64,000 nt of DNA from Zhengitettix transpicula (lineage: Eukaryota > Arthropoda > Insecta > Orthoptera > Tetrigidae): positions 91,609,532 through 91,673,531 of the forward strand of contig CM073591.1 in assembly GCA_037074705.1 (NCBI GenBank), given 5' to 3'. Shown piece by piece: positions 9,746 through 21,951 of the stretch. A model generated the notes under the pieces. The model had not been told where the DNA came from and did not search any database. It saw only the letters and a program-made list of their open reading frames with translations. Within the stretch, counting starts at the first letter, position 1. Each line of letters begins with the position of its first letter. Made by a program: the position numbers and the translations under genes.

Positions 9746-12700
9746 GGATAAAAATTAATTTTTTTGACGGTGGCGTATTATTAATCCTTTCGTTAATTCT
9801 TACATGATAATTTCTTTAATTAATCTTCCCGATCCGTTATAACCAAGGAAGGCACTAAGAGACTTTTATAAATTTCCGTTGTAATGAAGAACTAGAACTA
9901 GCGGAATCGGGGGTTGCTTAGGGTAAAATGACCTGATTTTTCTTGCCTTTCCTTAACGTTCTTCATGGCGTGTTGTGGCAATAAAATCTTATTTTGAAAA
10001 ATTGCTTGTATGCCATTTGGGGGATTATTTTTGGACCTTATCACAGGAGGCATTTATCGCGGGCTGCGGAAATGCGGTTCGCTACGTCGCTGATTTACCA
10101 GTCTCATTTCCTGTATCCTTGGTTAATGTATCTTAAAGCAGGCCTCTCAAGCAATCGTGTCGATAACTACACGCTGTTCCTGCCTTTACGTACCTCGAAA
10201 TTATATAAATATGAATAAAAATTAGCATTCTATTTCAATAAAGTAATAAATAGAAAAATACTTATCTTCTTTGAAGAAATCGAAGTAATGTCATTATTAA
10301 TAACCTAAAATCTATTCTCATATGAAAATCGGCAGCGTTCTACCGTTTTTGGGTAAATGAGAATAAAACTAAAGACTTTTTCGGGGATTTAAATACTGCT
10401 ATGCTGGGCTCCCGCACATATCAGTATAATTAAAAATGTGTCGACGTAGTGTCTAATGGCGACAGTCTCGTGAAAACACACAAAATTCGTGAACGAACTA
10501 CAGAGCGCTTTGCCTGGGGTGATAAGCTTGTGGATCGCGTGGCCTTCCGTGTACTTGTTCGCAAAAGAATGGCTCAATTTTAAATGGAAATGAGAAAACT
10601 GACGTCACTAGTAACTTTGGAACAACATTGGCGAATGTAGAATAATTGAGTAATTGTTGACTGATCTCACACCGACCAAACAAATATCTACCGTCCTCCT
10701 GAACAGCGGTTTTTGTTTAGTTAGGTTTCCATACTACGGAAGGTACGTTAAAAATTACATTGAAACTACCAAAAAAAAACATCCAGAGGCCAATTTAAAG
10801 TATAATATTTTTTCTTGAGTAAAAAGATTGAGCGTGTCCAGCAATAAGAGAATCAATTTTCATTTCATTTGAAGAGAAAATTAGGGTAATACAATTATAT
10901 AATTGGTAATTTGGAGTCAAAATTGGAAGAAATGGTTATTAGTATCCGTGCTGAAGACAATTAGACCTATTAGAGACCGAGACGACATCCAAGCAAAAAA
11001 TGGTACATTTTGGATTTGGATGGCTCGTGGCAAGTGTACAGATTCTTCTTAGCGTAATGCTCGGGTTTCCTTTGCTATTTTTATGGAAATTGGGGTGGAA
11101 GTGCCCTTCACGGTATATTAATATTTTATCCCTGTGTTTGTCTTTATGATTTAGGGAAACCAAGGTTGGTCGGTTGTAGATTAGAACTCAGTTCCTCCCC
11201 AATTACCGTGATTCCAACTCGTCTGATAGATTGAAGTTGATGTCAAAACATAATTTTGAATTATATATCTCTCGTACGATTATTAGAGATGGATGTTGTG
11301 ACCTATTAAGGAAAGGGGAAGTACAAGACATTTAGAAAAACGATTGAACCTCCAAATGGCTTTTATTCGGCTGCAACACTATACTGAACTTGTATTTTCC
11401 AAGAGAATTGATATCAATCAAGGAGCCAGTTCTTCTTTGGATGCCAACAATAAGACTTAATACGAGTAATAATAGTGATATAAAATTAGTAATTGAATTT
11501 CAAAGTTTTCCATCACTCAGTCTCCATATTAACACTACGTTCGTAAGGAAAGAAGTGTTCATTACACAATCTAACCACACATAATGGCTACTGTTTTGTA
11601 TCCCGTCACGGTAATGCCTTTTCAATATCGTCTAAAACCTCAACGTGATTGATATAGGACAACACAATCTTGACTGAAGTAACAGTTGGTTGTAATGCTC
11701 TGTTTGATATTCTACACCAAGGACGACTGCGGATTCGGCTTCGAAGAAATGAGAGAGACCTTTGAGCTCGCCAGGGATCAAGGTCAGTATATTTGGAAGA
11801 CGGCTTGTGCGCAAACACTGAGAAGCACACTCCACACTCTCCGGACATTGCTCAAAAACAGTAAGTGAAAATATGAGAAAAGACAAACACACGATTCCAC
11901 TGTTAACCATTAACGACTTACAAGAAACAATCAGAAGAAGACGCAATTAGAGTCCAACAGCTCTGATATAAAATTAATGAATACTGATTATGACTAACTG
12001 TTCAGCTCTGGGGTCCTTCGCTAAACATTTATTAATTGGGACCGCTGGGACAGTAGTCCATAGTAACTTATAATTTGATAACTATATAGTACGTAAGTTA
12101 GAATATATTTAACCTGACAACTGACTCTGAGAAGATAATTAGGTCTAGAACAAATCAAATATGGAATATGTTTTTTGAAATGTACAGAAGTAGAGGTTCA
12201 CCGGCCGAGGTTAGAAGGGAGAATGTTCCTAGGGTCACTAATATAGCCTTCACGTCCGATGTATGTAACTAGCCCGACTTTAATCCTCTTAAAGCCGAAT
12301 ACACAGCCCACCCTGATGTCGATTTCTCAGAGTTTCCCTGGATAATTGCTGACCCAATGCTGTGGGTGGATCCCACAAACAGGGTCTGGTGAACTTTCTA
12401 ATCTCAGGTCACACTCTCTCTTCCCGTCCCCCGCTAGGTGAAGAGTGTTATAAATATCAGACAGTATGTCCGTGGAAAGATCTCTTGTCGAACAAATGTC
12501 TTACCTATGAATCCCCGCAGTCCTGTTCAGTTACGAGAATTATTCTATGGAGATAATCGGCAACTGTACATACTAGATAGTTATCCTTCCATCACGTGGA
12601 GTTGAAACAATTGTGCGCGGTTCTCAACTTTTGCCTATAATATACTACATATCATAGATCTAGGTTCTATTTTTTTATTTAACGCACTACTTATAAGTGA

Positions 12701-12774
12701 GGATACAGTATCAAGTTTTTTATTTAATTTACTTTGTTGTTTCTATGCATAACATTATTCTCTCTCACTAACTT
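9746..12774. other. Unassigned spacer
   Basis: No recognisable domain or repeat copy. Overlapping open frames on both strands at 11606-11946 look slightly protein-like but match nothing I know. No gene call. Confidence 0.35.
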
Positions 12775-13070
12775 CTTAACTGGTCGAGGCACGGAGAAGG
12801 GAACGCTGCGTCCCCACAGCAAACCTCTCTCCCGCCATCGGAAGGGCTTAGAACAAGTACCAAATGCCCAAACTAGCGTTTTTCTAGGGTTTTCCCTACA
12901 TCACTTTTCGGCGAATTTCCGGACACGATCCTTAAAACTACAGCCCGGAGGTCCTAATTAACCCTTAGCTACCTTGCCGCATCCCCTCTTTCAGCCCCTT
13001 TCTTTATGCTATAAGAGGGAAGTGGCCACTATGTGGCCTGTCTACGCCTTCTTTTTCTATCTTCCAATGA
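12775..13070 (+). mobile_element. Tailed retroposon, diverged 5'-truncated copy
   Basis: Starts at TAACTGGTCGAGGCACGGAG and runs to TATGTGGCCTGTCTACGCC plus a pyrimidine run. The GTCTACRCC ending matches the reverse copies at 29080 and 60370, marking a subfamily with a different tail junction from the copy at 3326-3910. Confidence 0.7.
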
Positions 13071-13200
13071 TTCTTAGTTCTAAACTTATTTACCGTCGTC
13101 CAATGAGGAACACTGAGGCATTGCTCAATAACGCACAAAAATTGATACTGAAATATACTACGCCTGTGCTAAAAGTATAGTAATTCCATAAAAAAAACCT

Positions 13201-13480
13201 TTGTGTTCGTCACGTGGTGTGTGCAGTCCTTACGGCTCTTGCGTTTTATTAATCACCTGGCGTAAGCAACAAGGTTTGCAGAAATGTTGTGTGGGATTAT
13301 CATTATCACTTAATTTTGTTGTTTATTTATCTAAAATTAAAAGTAGTTACATTCCGATTACAATTTTAGATACAGCCTTAAATTAATTTATTTTACCTTT
13401 CTATATACCTACCTATCTGTCGGGTCTAGGACGTTTCCCCGCGAGAATTGGCAAAGCCAAGGGCACTCGTTAGAAACAAA
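13201..13480 (+). repeat. Foldback-family repeat plus shared 50 bp motif block
   Basis: 13225-13340 follows the forward arm (GGCTCTTGCG, CACCTGGCGTAAG, ACAAGGTTTGCAGAAA, GTTGTGTGGGATTATCATT). 13431-13480 matches 551-599, including GAGAATTGGCAAAG and GGGCACTCGTT. Confidence 0.6.
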
Positions 13481-15635
13481 GTCCCTGCGCCGAACCGTCC
13501 CAATCCCCTATCTGTCTATGTAAACAGTAGAGGGTCTTGACTCTTGTCACATACGGCCCTCAGCCCCGATGACTTCGCTTTCAATCCTCTCGCACAATAA
13601 TACAATGGCAACTTATACAATTTGTCCTCTCAATTTTCCTTAATTACCTCTCAAGAATAACATTGGTGTCCCAGAGTTTAAATGCATAATACCTTGAAAA
13701 TATATTTCCATCACTTTAATTTTCGGTGATACATGAGTCAAAATAGTAATCCAAATCATGAATATATGTTGAATGCTGATACATTTTCCGAAACGTGTCG
13801 CGACTACTACTGCTGATACAGAAGCAACAATGAAGTGATTAAAATTGTTGGTTGGTGTTTTTTTTTATTGTCAAAACGTGACCTGATTATATCAGTGTGA
13901 TATTTATCTACTTTGAATTTTTTGGCTTTCTGGGAAACCTTTTTAAAAGTCAGCCCTATTTTAATGATGACATGGATTCGTTACGCCAAATCGTAAGATA
14001 ATTTATGTGTATCGAATTCAAATAGTCCATCACTCCTGGCGGTTTGTTATGAGCAAGGGTGGCAAGTATAGGTCTATATTTAAAAAGTAAAATACTACAC
14101 TATACCCTGTAAAAAATAATTGTATGCATATAAGCTCTATAGTTATATCATATTACTCTTAATAATTTAATTTCTTACGACCTCATTAACGTATTTCTGC
14201 ATTATTTTAAGCAATGGATTTTAGAAACTTTCATAATGTTCGGTATAATTAATTAATAGCAGTCGCTCGGTCGTTCAGTACCACTGAATGGTAATCCTTA
14301 TGGCTTTTATATTTTCACGATGAGCCTTGCCCACTAAAATAGATTCCACAAAATCTTTTTGCTGTCTTCGTAACATTCCTACTACAAATAGATGTGTATA
14401 CATTTTCAGGTTCCGTACTGTAATTAACTTGGGTTCACTGAAGAAATCCGGACTCGACACTAGAATCTTGTTTTCAAATCACTAGCGAAATCCCCATGAA
14501 AAAGAAGTAGAAGTGGGAACATTGGCTCACCTCCTCCACTACATGACGTTCATGAATTAGCAAAGATCCACGACAGGTAACCCTTCAGTTTTATGCACGA
14601 ACGAGAAAAATATGCTGTGTGTGATGAATTGAATGATTGACTGTGGAATCTCGCTGGGGAGTTTATCAGGTAGTGGGAGCAATCTTCACAGCCTTTATCT
14701 CCGTTACTATCGTGAGATTAGTTTGATTAGCCTTCAAACCCAAAACGTGATTTGCATATTTTGGTGGTTGAGTAGGAGACACTTCCGGTGGAACCAGGAA
14801 CCTGCACGTTTCGTTCTGATGGCGTCGGCCTTGGCGTCGCGTGGCGAATCACAGCCAAGGACGGACGCCATTCCTAGCGCAGCCGGATTTTCCGGACTTG
14901 GTCTTATCATCATAGAAATATTTCGAGGGAGACGTACGGAGAAATTAGTTGGACCAGTTCAAATTGCTCACCGTTTTCAGAACTCAAGATTTCGGCACGA
15001 GTCGGTGGGGATTTTATTAAGTCTCAATTGCACAAGAATCAGAAACTGACAGAAAGCAAGACTGAACTCAACACCTTAGCTTCATCGTCTCTTCTTTTGG
15101 AAGGAGTGAATTAAGGAACGGAATTGTTGCGAAATGACTCCACATTAAGAAACAATAGAATTACTACGTATTCGTCAGTATAAATTGTTTGGTACGGAAA
15201 AGAAATGAGTTGAGGTATATTCAACAGTTATGAAACCTTGAAGTTAATTCAAATATTACACATTTTTCAATGTTTGAAGTGTGCAGGAAGTTCTAATTTA
15301 AAGAAGAACTATACACGACGACGGGAACAACTTATCTAATATTCTTAGACGATAAAATTTACTTAAGCGTTAAATCGACTTGAATATAAACATAAATTGA
15401 TGGTTCGTGTCCTACTATTCGCCAACGTTCCGGCGTAATGATGGACACGCTCAAGGACGGAACTATTTTACGTGATAATCTTTTCAGTGTTGGAACAATA
15501 AAGTTCACCACACCCATACCATTTTACGTGTTTGTCTGATTTGGTTTTTTGAACTCTGAGGGAAAGAGAGCGATAATTTGAACGATGCGTTATATACGTG
15601 AGAATAAAATATGTGTAGAATACGAAAGCAATGTA
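13481..15635. other. Unassigned spacer
   Basis: Mostly AT-rich. A plus-strand open frame at 14633-15049 (138 codons) crosses a GC-richer patch at 14790-14900 but has no domain, no splice context I trust and no copy elsewhere. Not called. Confidence 0.35.
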
Positions 15636-16738
15636 CCACTGTGATCAAAAAGTAAGGTGAAATTGTCATTTAAAACTCCCGGGTATTAGAAAGGCAGGTA
15701 ATTTTTGTTTCCTAGGTTGGTAGGACTGTCTATAATATTTGCCAAGCGTCTGTTTGTTAAAAGGTTTAATTATCTCCGAGTTACACGTGTTTTTGTAAAC
15801 AAACAAAAGTGAAGTTTTCGATTTTTGCAAAGGGTGATTTTGTTGAGCAAAGAACTTGCATCAAATTTTGTTTGCGGAAGGCTTTTGGTGATCAAACTAT
15901 GGCACAAAAAAACGTTTATAAGTGGTACAACGAGTTCAAAGACGAACCGCGCTCTGGATGACCAAAAAATCAAAGATTCGGTGCTTGAAAATCGTCGATG
16001 GACAATTAGAGATCTCGCTGATAGTGTTGGAATATCATTTGGCTCGGCCCAAACCATTTTGAAGAATGTTTTGTGTCTGAAACGTGTCAAGTTGGAAAAA
16101 AAGCGTCGCGTTGATTTGTGTGAAACTTTGCTGTCTGACTATCAGGACCACTTGAAATGCATCATTACTGAAGACGAGATCTTGAAACCAATCCAGCGAA
16201 TATCGTGCAAAAGATGAAGCAAGACCGAAAATCAAGGTCATGTTGACAGTTTTCTTCGATTATCGTGGTGTGGTGCACTATGAATTCCTTCCGCCGGGCC
16301 AAACTGTCAACAAAGAATATTATTTGAGCGTTATGCGTCTCAAACGGCCGGAATTATGGGCGAACAACTCTTGGTTCCTTCATCACGATAATGCACCATG
16401 TCATACTGCATTGGTTCTTCGCGACTTTTTTGCCAAAAACTCGACTCATATCGTTCCGCAACCACCGTATGCGACTTCTGGCTATTCAGCAAACTCAAAA
16501 GGCCAATGCGGGGACGATGTTTTGACACGATTGAGGAGATAAAAACCGAATCGAAGAAGGTCTTGTAGGCTATACCGGAAAAACACTATTCTGACTGTTT
16601 CGAGGACTGGAAAAAGCGTTGGAAAAAGTACGTTTTATCGGACGGGGATTACTTTGAAGGGGATGAAATTGATTTGGAAGAAAAAATAAAGAATTTATAT
16701 TTTATAAATAAATTCACCTTACTTTTTGTTCACAGTGG
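15636..16738 (+). mobile_element. Mariner transposon (DD34D), defective
   Basis: About 1103 bp between TA dinucleotides (15634-15635, 16739-16740), the standard mariner target duplication. Terminal inverted repeats 15636-15661 and 16713-16738 are 26 bp with one mismatch. The transposase is read in pieces. An N-terminal helix-turn-helix region (EQRTCIKFCLRKAFGDQ, YKWYNEF) is followed by RRWTIRDLADSVGISFGSAQ at about 15990-16050. An ITEDE segment marks the first acidic site. Positions 16240-16440 hold FFDYRGVVHYEFLPPGQTVN and HHDNAPCH (second Asp). A deletion of about 20 nt removes SPDLAP-like sequence near 16470 but leaves CDFWLF in another frame. Stops and frameshifts make it dead; the ends could still be mobilised in trans. 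Confidence 0.93.
15780..16690 (+). pseudogene. Mariner transposase pseudogene
   Basis: Broken transposase frame of the element above. Recognisable blocks fall in at least three frames: about 15790-15960, 15960-16195, and 16205-16690 with a further shift near 16470. Compared with a usual mariner transposase of roughly 345 residues it has lost several internal segments, including part of the region after YYLSVMR. The last block ends DGDYFEGDEIDLEEK, typical of the C-terminus. No functional product is expected. Confidence 0.9.
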
Positions 16739-16740
16739 TA

Positions 16741-19700
16741 AGACCCATTTCGGCGACTGGCGAGTCTTAAAAATCGAGCCTAGTTATATTCAGCTGATTA
16801 GATATTGGTTCTGATCAGATTCCAACTCTATCGGATACATAGTCACACACACAGCAGACACTAATTTCAAACAACACCCGCTGGAATAAGAAGAGAAGCA
16901 AACTTCCCAAACGAACTACGAACCCACCAGAAGGTCTTGGATTTCCTTCGAAGTATGAGTATTCTCCCTCGTCCTTATCAGCGGAAAGGGCATTATCAGC
17001 ACACAAGGGGAAGCGCCGACGTGAGTCCACAGGGGGGGTTCATAGGGAAACATATTCATGCCAGAACATCTAGTTATTTTCAGAACTTATTTTGGAAGAA
17101 ACTAATTGAGGTATTTCCAATCACATCTCAGAAATATAAATTATACTATTCATTCCGTGAGAATTATAACAACGCAGGTTGTTAACAGTTTTTCCGAAAA
17201 CTTCTTATTCCAACATTGCCTTGTACCTATATTAAATATTAAAGTTCGTTCGGTCCAAGATGGATTCATATCAAGTGTGAGGTTCTCGACATTGTAAAGA
17301 ATCGTCTTAGCCTACTTAAAATTAGCACTAGTTATACCGGAATAAATATTTTTGTTTTCAGTGATATTAAATACACAAAAATTAATTTCTAAATAATTGG
17401 AAATATTTGTTGCTTAATGAAACTGGAAGTAAATACAGTATTTAAATTAACTGCTGGTTTACTGTTCAAATTAGATAAAACTTGAGTAACCATTTCCAAA
17501 AAGATTTCTCGCCGGTCAGTCAACCACAAACCAAATTGTATATTTGTGTAATAATTCAAGGAATCGTACCTCGACTTTGCGTGTCCTCAATTAGTCAGTT
17601 AGAAATAAAATCTGATGTGAGGTACTTTGCAATGATTCGTATGTTATCACATTTTGATAAATCGACTCAACATCTTGAAAATAACTTAGTGAAGTAGAAA
17701 CAATTTGGGAAGTAATTTTTATTTGCAATAAAATCATTAATCGTGGGACAAATTTTGAGAGAACCGGATAGGAGACGTGGTGAAGTAAATACAAGGACAA
17801 ACCCGTCGTCTCCTGCGCAATTACATTTTTATACTCATGAAACATGGCTTTTCGTAATATTCTTGCAGAATTTCTCAGCCAGTTCAATTATTCTGTCTCT
17901 TTTATCTGGTGTCGGTATAATTCAGTGTATATTATCTACTAATAAATATACATTACGACCTTGACCTCATGTTGAAATGTCAATTTTCCACAAAAAAAAA
18001 TTAAATCAGAGAAATAATACACAATCATTTAAAATTCGACGCCTACGAATGGATATTTTTAAAGGAAGTTGTGTAAAAAATATACTTGAGCGACTATTTT
18101 ATAGTTGAATTAATTACCCTTGTGCAACATGAGGAAGTTCCGTATTGGTTTAGATTTAGTAAATCATTGCGAAGTTAATCTGTTTCGAATCATACTCGGT
18201 GATCTGTGCGACAATGGTTCATAAATCTCGTGGTCTGCATTATGTATTCGGACCAGCCATCCATCTGGGTGAATTTAATTTAATATAATATTACATCTCC
18301 TTGGACGTTTGGAAACGGATCGCATTTATAGGTCGAAATCTGTGAGGCATGGTGGCGCAACGTGACCTTACAAAGATCTTTCCCAAATCATGTGCTGGAA
18401 GCGTCAATCACTTCACAATCAGGAGAGTTTCGCGAATAGATTTGTCCGCTGACAAAATTTTAAAGCATCTAGGAAACTGATCCTGTTCGAGCTATTGAAA
18501 CGAATTAATGTTTTAAAAAAGGAAGCTTTGGAAAATAAAACTGACAAAGTTAAAATCTACAAAACTAGACATTCGACTCATACTATTTAGCATTTAAAAT
18601 TGTGTCCCGCAAACGATTCTCACACGCCGCTATTAACTTAACTTAAAAACTAAAACATGCAGCAAATTTTTCCACGTCGTCCTTGGTTACGTATAAAATC
18701 ACTTTAAGAACACACAATAATAGACGGTATTAAACACACTTTAAATTGAGTAAGCGAGCCAATACCCGTTAGAGAAAAAAAAATTAAGAAACCCCCATTT
18801 TCTTGCACGCTCTTTGCCCTGGTCCTTCCACTTTTCCTGTAAATTGTGTTTACGGAATCATATATTGACTTCCAAGATGTACATCAACATTGTAGTACTT
18901 TCCTTAACTAAACCCTTGCAATGAAAAATGAACAAAGTGGTTCAGTGAGTCAGTGGTGTGGAGGCACAATCAGGAATTTTACTCAAGGCCGAAGTTATCC
19001 GCGTGTAAAAGACATGCACTTCCTCACAATTTTCCCACGAAACATTCATTGTTACAAACTACACTCCATACACTCAAACTATTATCAAGTACAGGCCATC
19101 ACATTAAACTTGGTACCACACTAGTTTTTATATATAAAACGCAATATGTAGAATATTCCGTATGTGATTTATTTTCTCGTTACTGTTGATAACACGTCTG
19201 GGGAAATGAAAGATCAACAAGCCCAGTATTATTGACACTCGTCCTTTGCCGTTATACGGCTAGATGCCCTCTGAAACTTTTTTTTTTGTGGTGGAAGAAA
19301 TCCAAACGTTAATTTCAATTTATGCCTCGATTGTTAACAAGTCTGGGATGGGACGATCATAATAGTGGGAAATTGGGGAGTTGCCATAATGGGCACTTGT
19401 TTTATGCTATGGATGACGACTTCTGGGGAAAGTATATTTGAAATTAGGTTTCCCGCCAAATATTAAAGGACGACAGATAGGTCTTTTGGAATGTTGTGGA
19501 TCTGTGACCATAGGACACATGGAGTTGGGCAAGACATTGGTGGATAGGGTGGAAATTTAGCCCAGTTAATATAATTCTAACTGATGGAAATCAATCCAAG
19601 TTCCATAATTTAGTAACCTTGATGGCATCTCACCTTTTCTACATAAAAAATAAAATGGTTAATTAATTTACCATGGCATATTCACAGCTTCAAATTACCA

Positions 19701-20479
19701 AAATCCTTAAATGTAATTTTTAACACAACTAGGCTAAACAATTCAAAATTTACTGTATTACCATTTAATTATGAGTGAAAGCAGCCAATACACTTAAAAT
19801 GTAGTTAGATGCTGACAGAAAGGTCCTGTTTATGTTGTGATGAAGGGTAGGTGGGGCAGTTCAAATGAAAAAACACATTACTGCTGGAAAATTATATATT
19901 CAACCATTTTTTTAATTAACTTGTCATCTGACGTCTATAATAAGTGTACAAACAGTATATTCAGGGGGTACAAAAAATCGAGTATAAATGATATATGGAG
20001 TATTTAAATTATAGAAACTCACATCATACACACAATCAATGGAATGAAAATGAAGTACCCAAACTGAAACGGTAATTTTCTCATAGTCAGGCAGAAGGCT
20101 TAAATTACATAACAAAATCAGTGCGTAACTAAAAAAAGGAGAATACACAATTACTGCATTTAATAAAAAAAATTAAATTCAAAATAAGTTTCTCAAAGTC
20201 TTAAATATTTTCAAATGCAATATTAACCGATAAATACAAATCTTCACATAAATAAGTTACATAAATATATGGCGCGTCCGGAGACGCGAACAAATAAAAA
20301 TAAAAAAATCTTCTCCCTCCCCGACATTTAAAACGCTTAATGTGAGCTGTAAAGTTGACAAGATTTGCACATTTGGTGAAAGAAAAACATTATACAGCAT
20401 CTACAAATAAGTAAAACGTCGCGGGCAAACGTTCATACGCACAGACGTCGAGCAGCAGTTTTTAAACTTCAGTCCTCTG
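16741..20479. other. Unassigned spacer downstream of Tis11
   Basis: No domain or repeat copy recognised. 19260-19680 and the rest are AT-rich. The part near 20160-20480 may belong to a long Tis11 3'UTR because it keeps ATTTA pentamers on the minus strand. Confidence 0.35.
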
Positions 20480-21387
20480 ATGAAAATAAATAAGGCTCAT
20501 ATATTACAGGAAGAAAATTGGAGACTAAATTAACCTTTTCTTTTCGAAGTTTATAAAAACGTACAAAGAAAGTTCAAATAAATATTAAATAGTTTCACAC
20601 CCATATTGACAATTAGTCTGCAACCTGAACGAATACGTACAAAATAAATAAAAACGGTTAAGGGAGGTCGCCAGGTAGCCCACGCGGAGAAACCCGGCCA
20701 AATAAATACAACTGAAGTTTAAAAGTAACGTGGAAGCAGCGCGCGCCAAATCTCTTCGGTAAAAGCCTACATAATCCGAAAAGAGTCACTTTACGCAGAT
20801 GGACGATAAAAAGTGCGCGAGTCAGTCCGAAAATAAAACGCACGCCTCCGCCTTACTCAAAATAGGTGAAAACTCGTAAAAACATAAATACTTAAGACTA
20901 AGATATTGACATTACACAGAAAAAAACAAACTGAAAACATTAATCACATAATTGCTTTTCAATATAATTTATTTTTAAATTAAATAAAACGTGGCACCCC
21001 ACTTTGTATACATGTATACATTATAAAATATATATAAAATCTCTCAATCTTGCGAACGTCATCCTACAACTTTGCATCTATTTACAAATTCTAACGTTAT
21101 CTCCACCGCGCGATCCCGAACGTAGTCAGAATTTGGGCCACCTAACCGAAAAATACCCAAAAATTAAAGCCCTCGTACAATTCACTCCGCGATTTTCGCT
21201 TTCGGGCCAAAGCCGCCGCTGCCGTGGAAATTTTACGGTTCCCGTCGACGGAGAACCGAGGTCGAGCCCATCAACCGTCACGGGAGAAGAGGCCTAAAGT
21301 AGAAATTTGATAAAAATCTTGTGTCGAGAATGTAAAAGGCAATTATATAAAACGCGTCGGGAATAACACGGTCGCAGAGGGCAGATT
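20480..21387 (-). promoter_or_regulatory. Tis11 3'UTR region with AU-rich elements
   Basis: Sequence after the stop codon contains many ATTTA pentamers on the minus strand. It also has two perfect UUAUUUAUU nonamers, written AATAAATAA on the plus strand at 20485-20493 and 20643-20651. Near-matches lie around 20576-20584 and 20701. The nonamer is the known preferred target of TIS11/ZFP36 zinc fingers, and family members are known to destabilise their own mRNAs. A minus-strand AATAAA lies at 20968-20973, which would give a short 3'UTR lacking the nonamers. Longer forms could end further on, for example at an ATTAAA at 20159-20164. The true 3' end is not decided by the sequence. Confidence 0.6.
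20968..20973 (-). terminator. Candidate Tis11 polyadenylation hexamer (AATAAA)
   Basis: Canonical hexamer about 415 nt after the stop codon. Use of this site would exclude the two perfect AU-rich nonamers further downstream, so alternative polyadenylation here would switch self-regulation off. Inferred only. Confidence 0.35.
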
Positions 21388-21951
21388 TCAAGCCAGCAGC
21401 TCCGACAGGCCGACGAGCCTGTTGAAGACGGGCAGACGGGCCTCTGGTGACGCGGGAGGGGGCGACGGGGGAGGAGTGGGCGTCAGCAGGGGCGACGGGA
21501 ACGAGAAAGCGAACACGTCCGCGGCGCTGCTGGCAGACTTGGGCCGCGCCTCCTCCGCGTTGTGGATGAAGTGGCAGCGTGGCCCGTAGGGGCAGAAGCC
21601 GATAGTGTGGAAGGTGCGGCACAACTCCGTCTTGTACTTGGGGTGACGCGCCAGAGACCGCAGCTCCCGAGCGCCATGCGCGAACTGACACTTGTCGCCG
21701 TACTTGCAGACGCCGCTCTCCTCGTAGGGCCGGCATAACTCCGTCTTGTAGCGCGAAGTGTTGACAGGCGCCGCGGGCTCAGACTGGCTGCGGTCCAGTT
21801 TGCGATGCTGCGCAGCGTCCAACAGAGACGCCGACGCCAGGGGGTTCGAGCTGCGCCGCGACACGCCGCTCTTGCCGCTGCTGCTCGACGAGGAGCTGCT
21901 CGACACGCTCGAGCTCGACGTCGTGGAGCTGGAACTGCTCATCCCGTGGCC
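21388..21951 (-). CDS. Tis11: Tis11/ZFP36 CCCH zinc-finger mRNA-decay factor, coding exon 2
   Basis: Second and last coding exon: 187 residues and a TGA stop; with exon 1 the protein is 205 residues. It starts after a clear acceptor (TTTGTGATTTCAG). Order in the full protein: a Ser/Thr-rich stretch (about 22-53); RSQSEP near 72-77, which resembles the 14-3-3/kinase site before the fingers in vertebrate homologues; finger 1 with C91, C100, C106, H110; finger 2 with C129, C138, C144, H148. Both fingers are C-X8-C-X5-C-X3-H, each preceded by YKTELCR, separated by the usual 18 residues. A Pro-rich segment ([10 protein letters not shown]) follows, then LPVFNRL at 191-197, which matches the family's CNOT1-binding motif. 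The family binds AU-rich 3'UTRs in the cytoplasm and recruits CCR4-NOT deadenylase. The protein is short for the family because the regions flanking the fingers are reduced; both key motifs remain. No frameshift or stop is seen. Confidence 0.95.
   Translation of the reverse strand, partial: GHGMSSSSSTTSSSSVSSSSSSSSSGKSGVSRRSSNPLASASLLDAAQHRKLDRSQSEPAAPVNTSRYKTELCRPYEESGVCKYGDKCQFAHGARELRSLARHPKYKTELCRTFHTIGFCPYGPRCHFIHNAEEARPKSASSAADVFAFSFPSPLLTPTPPPSPPPASPEARLPVFNRLVGLSELLA

Noticed and set aside
14633..15049. 138-codon plus-strand frame.
   Set aside because: No recognisable domain and only a local GC patch keeps it open. No second copy or splice context supports it.
21278..21736. Other open frames overlapping Tis11 exon 2 on both strands.
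   Set aside because: They are shadows of the GC-rich zinc-finger and serine-rich coding sequence in other frames.
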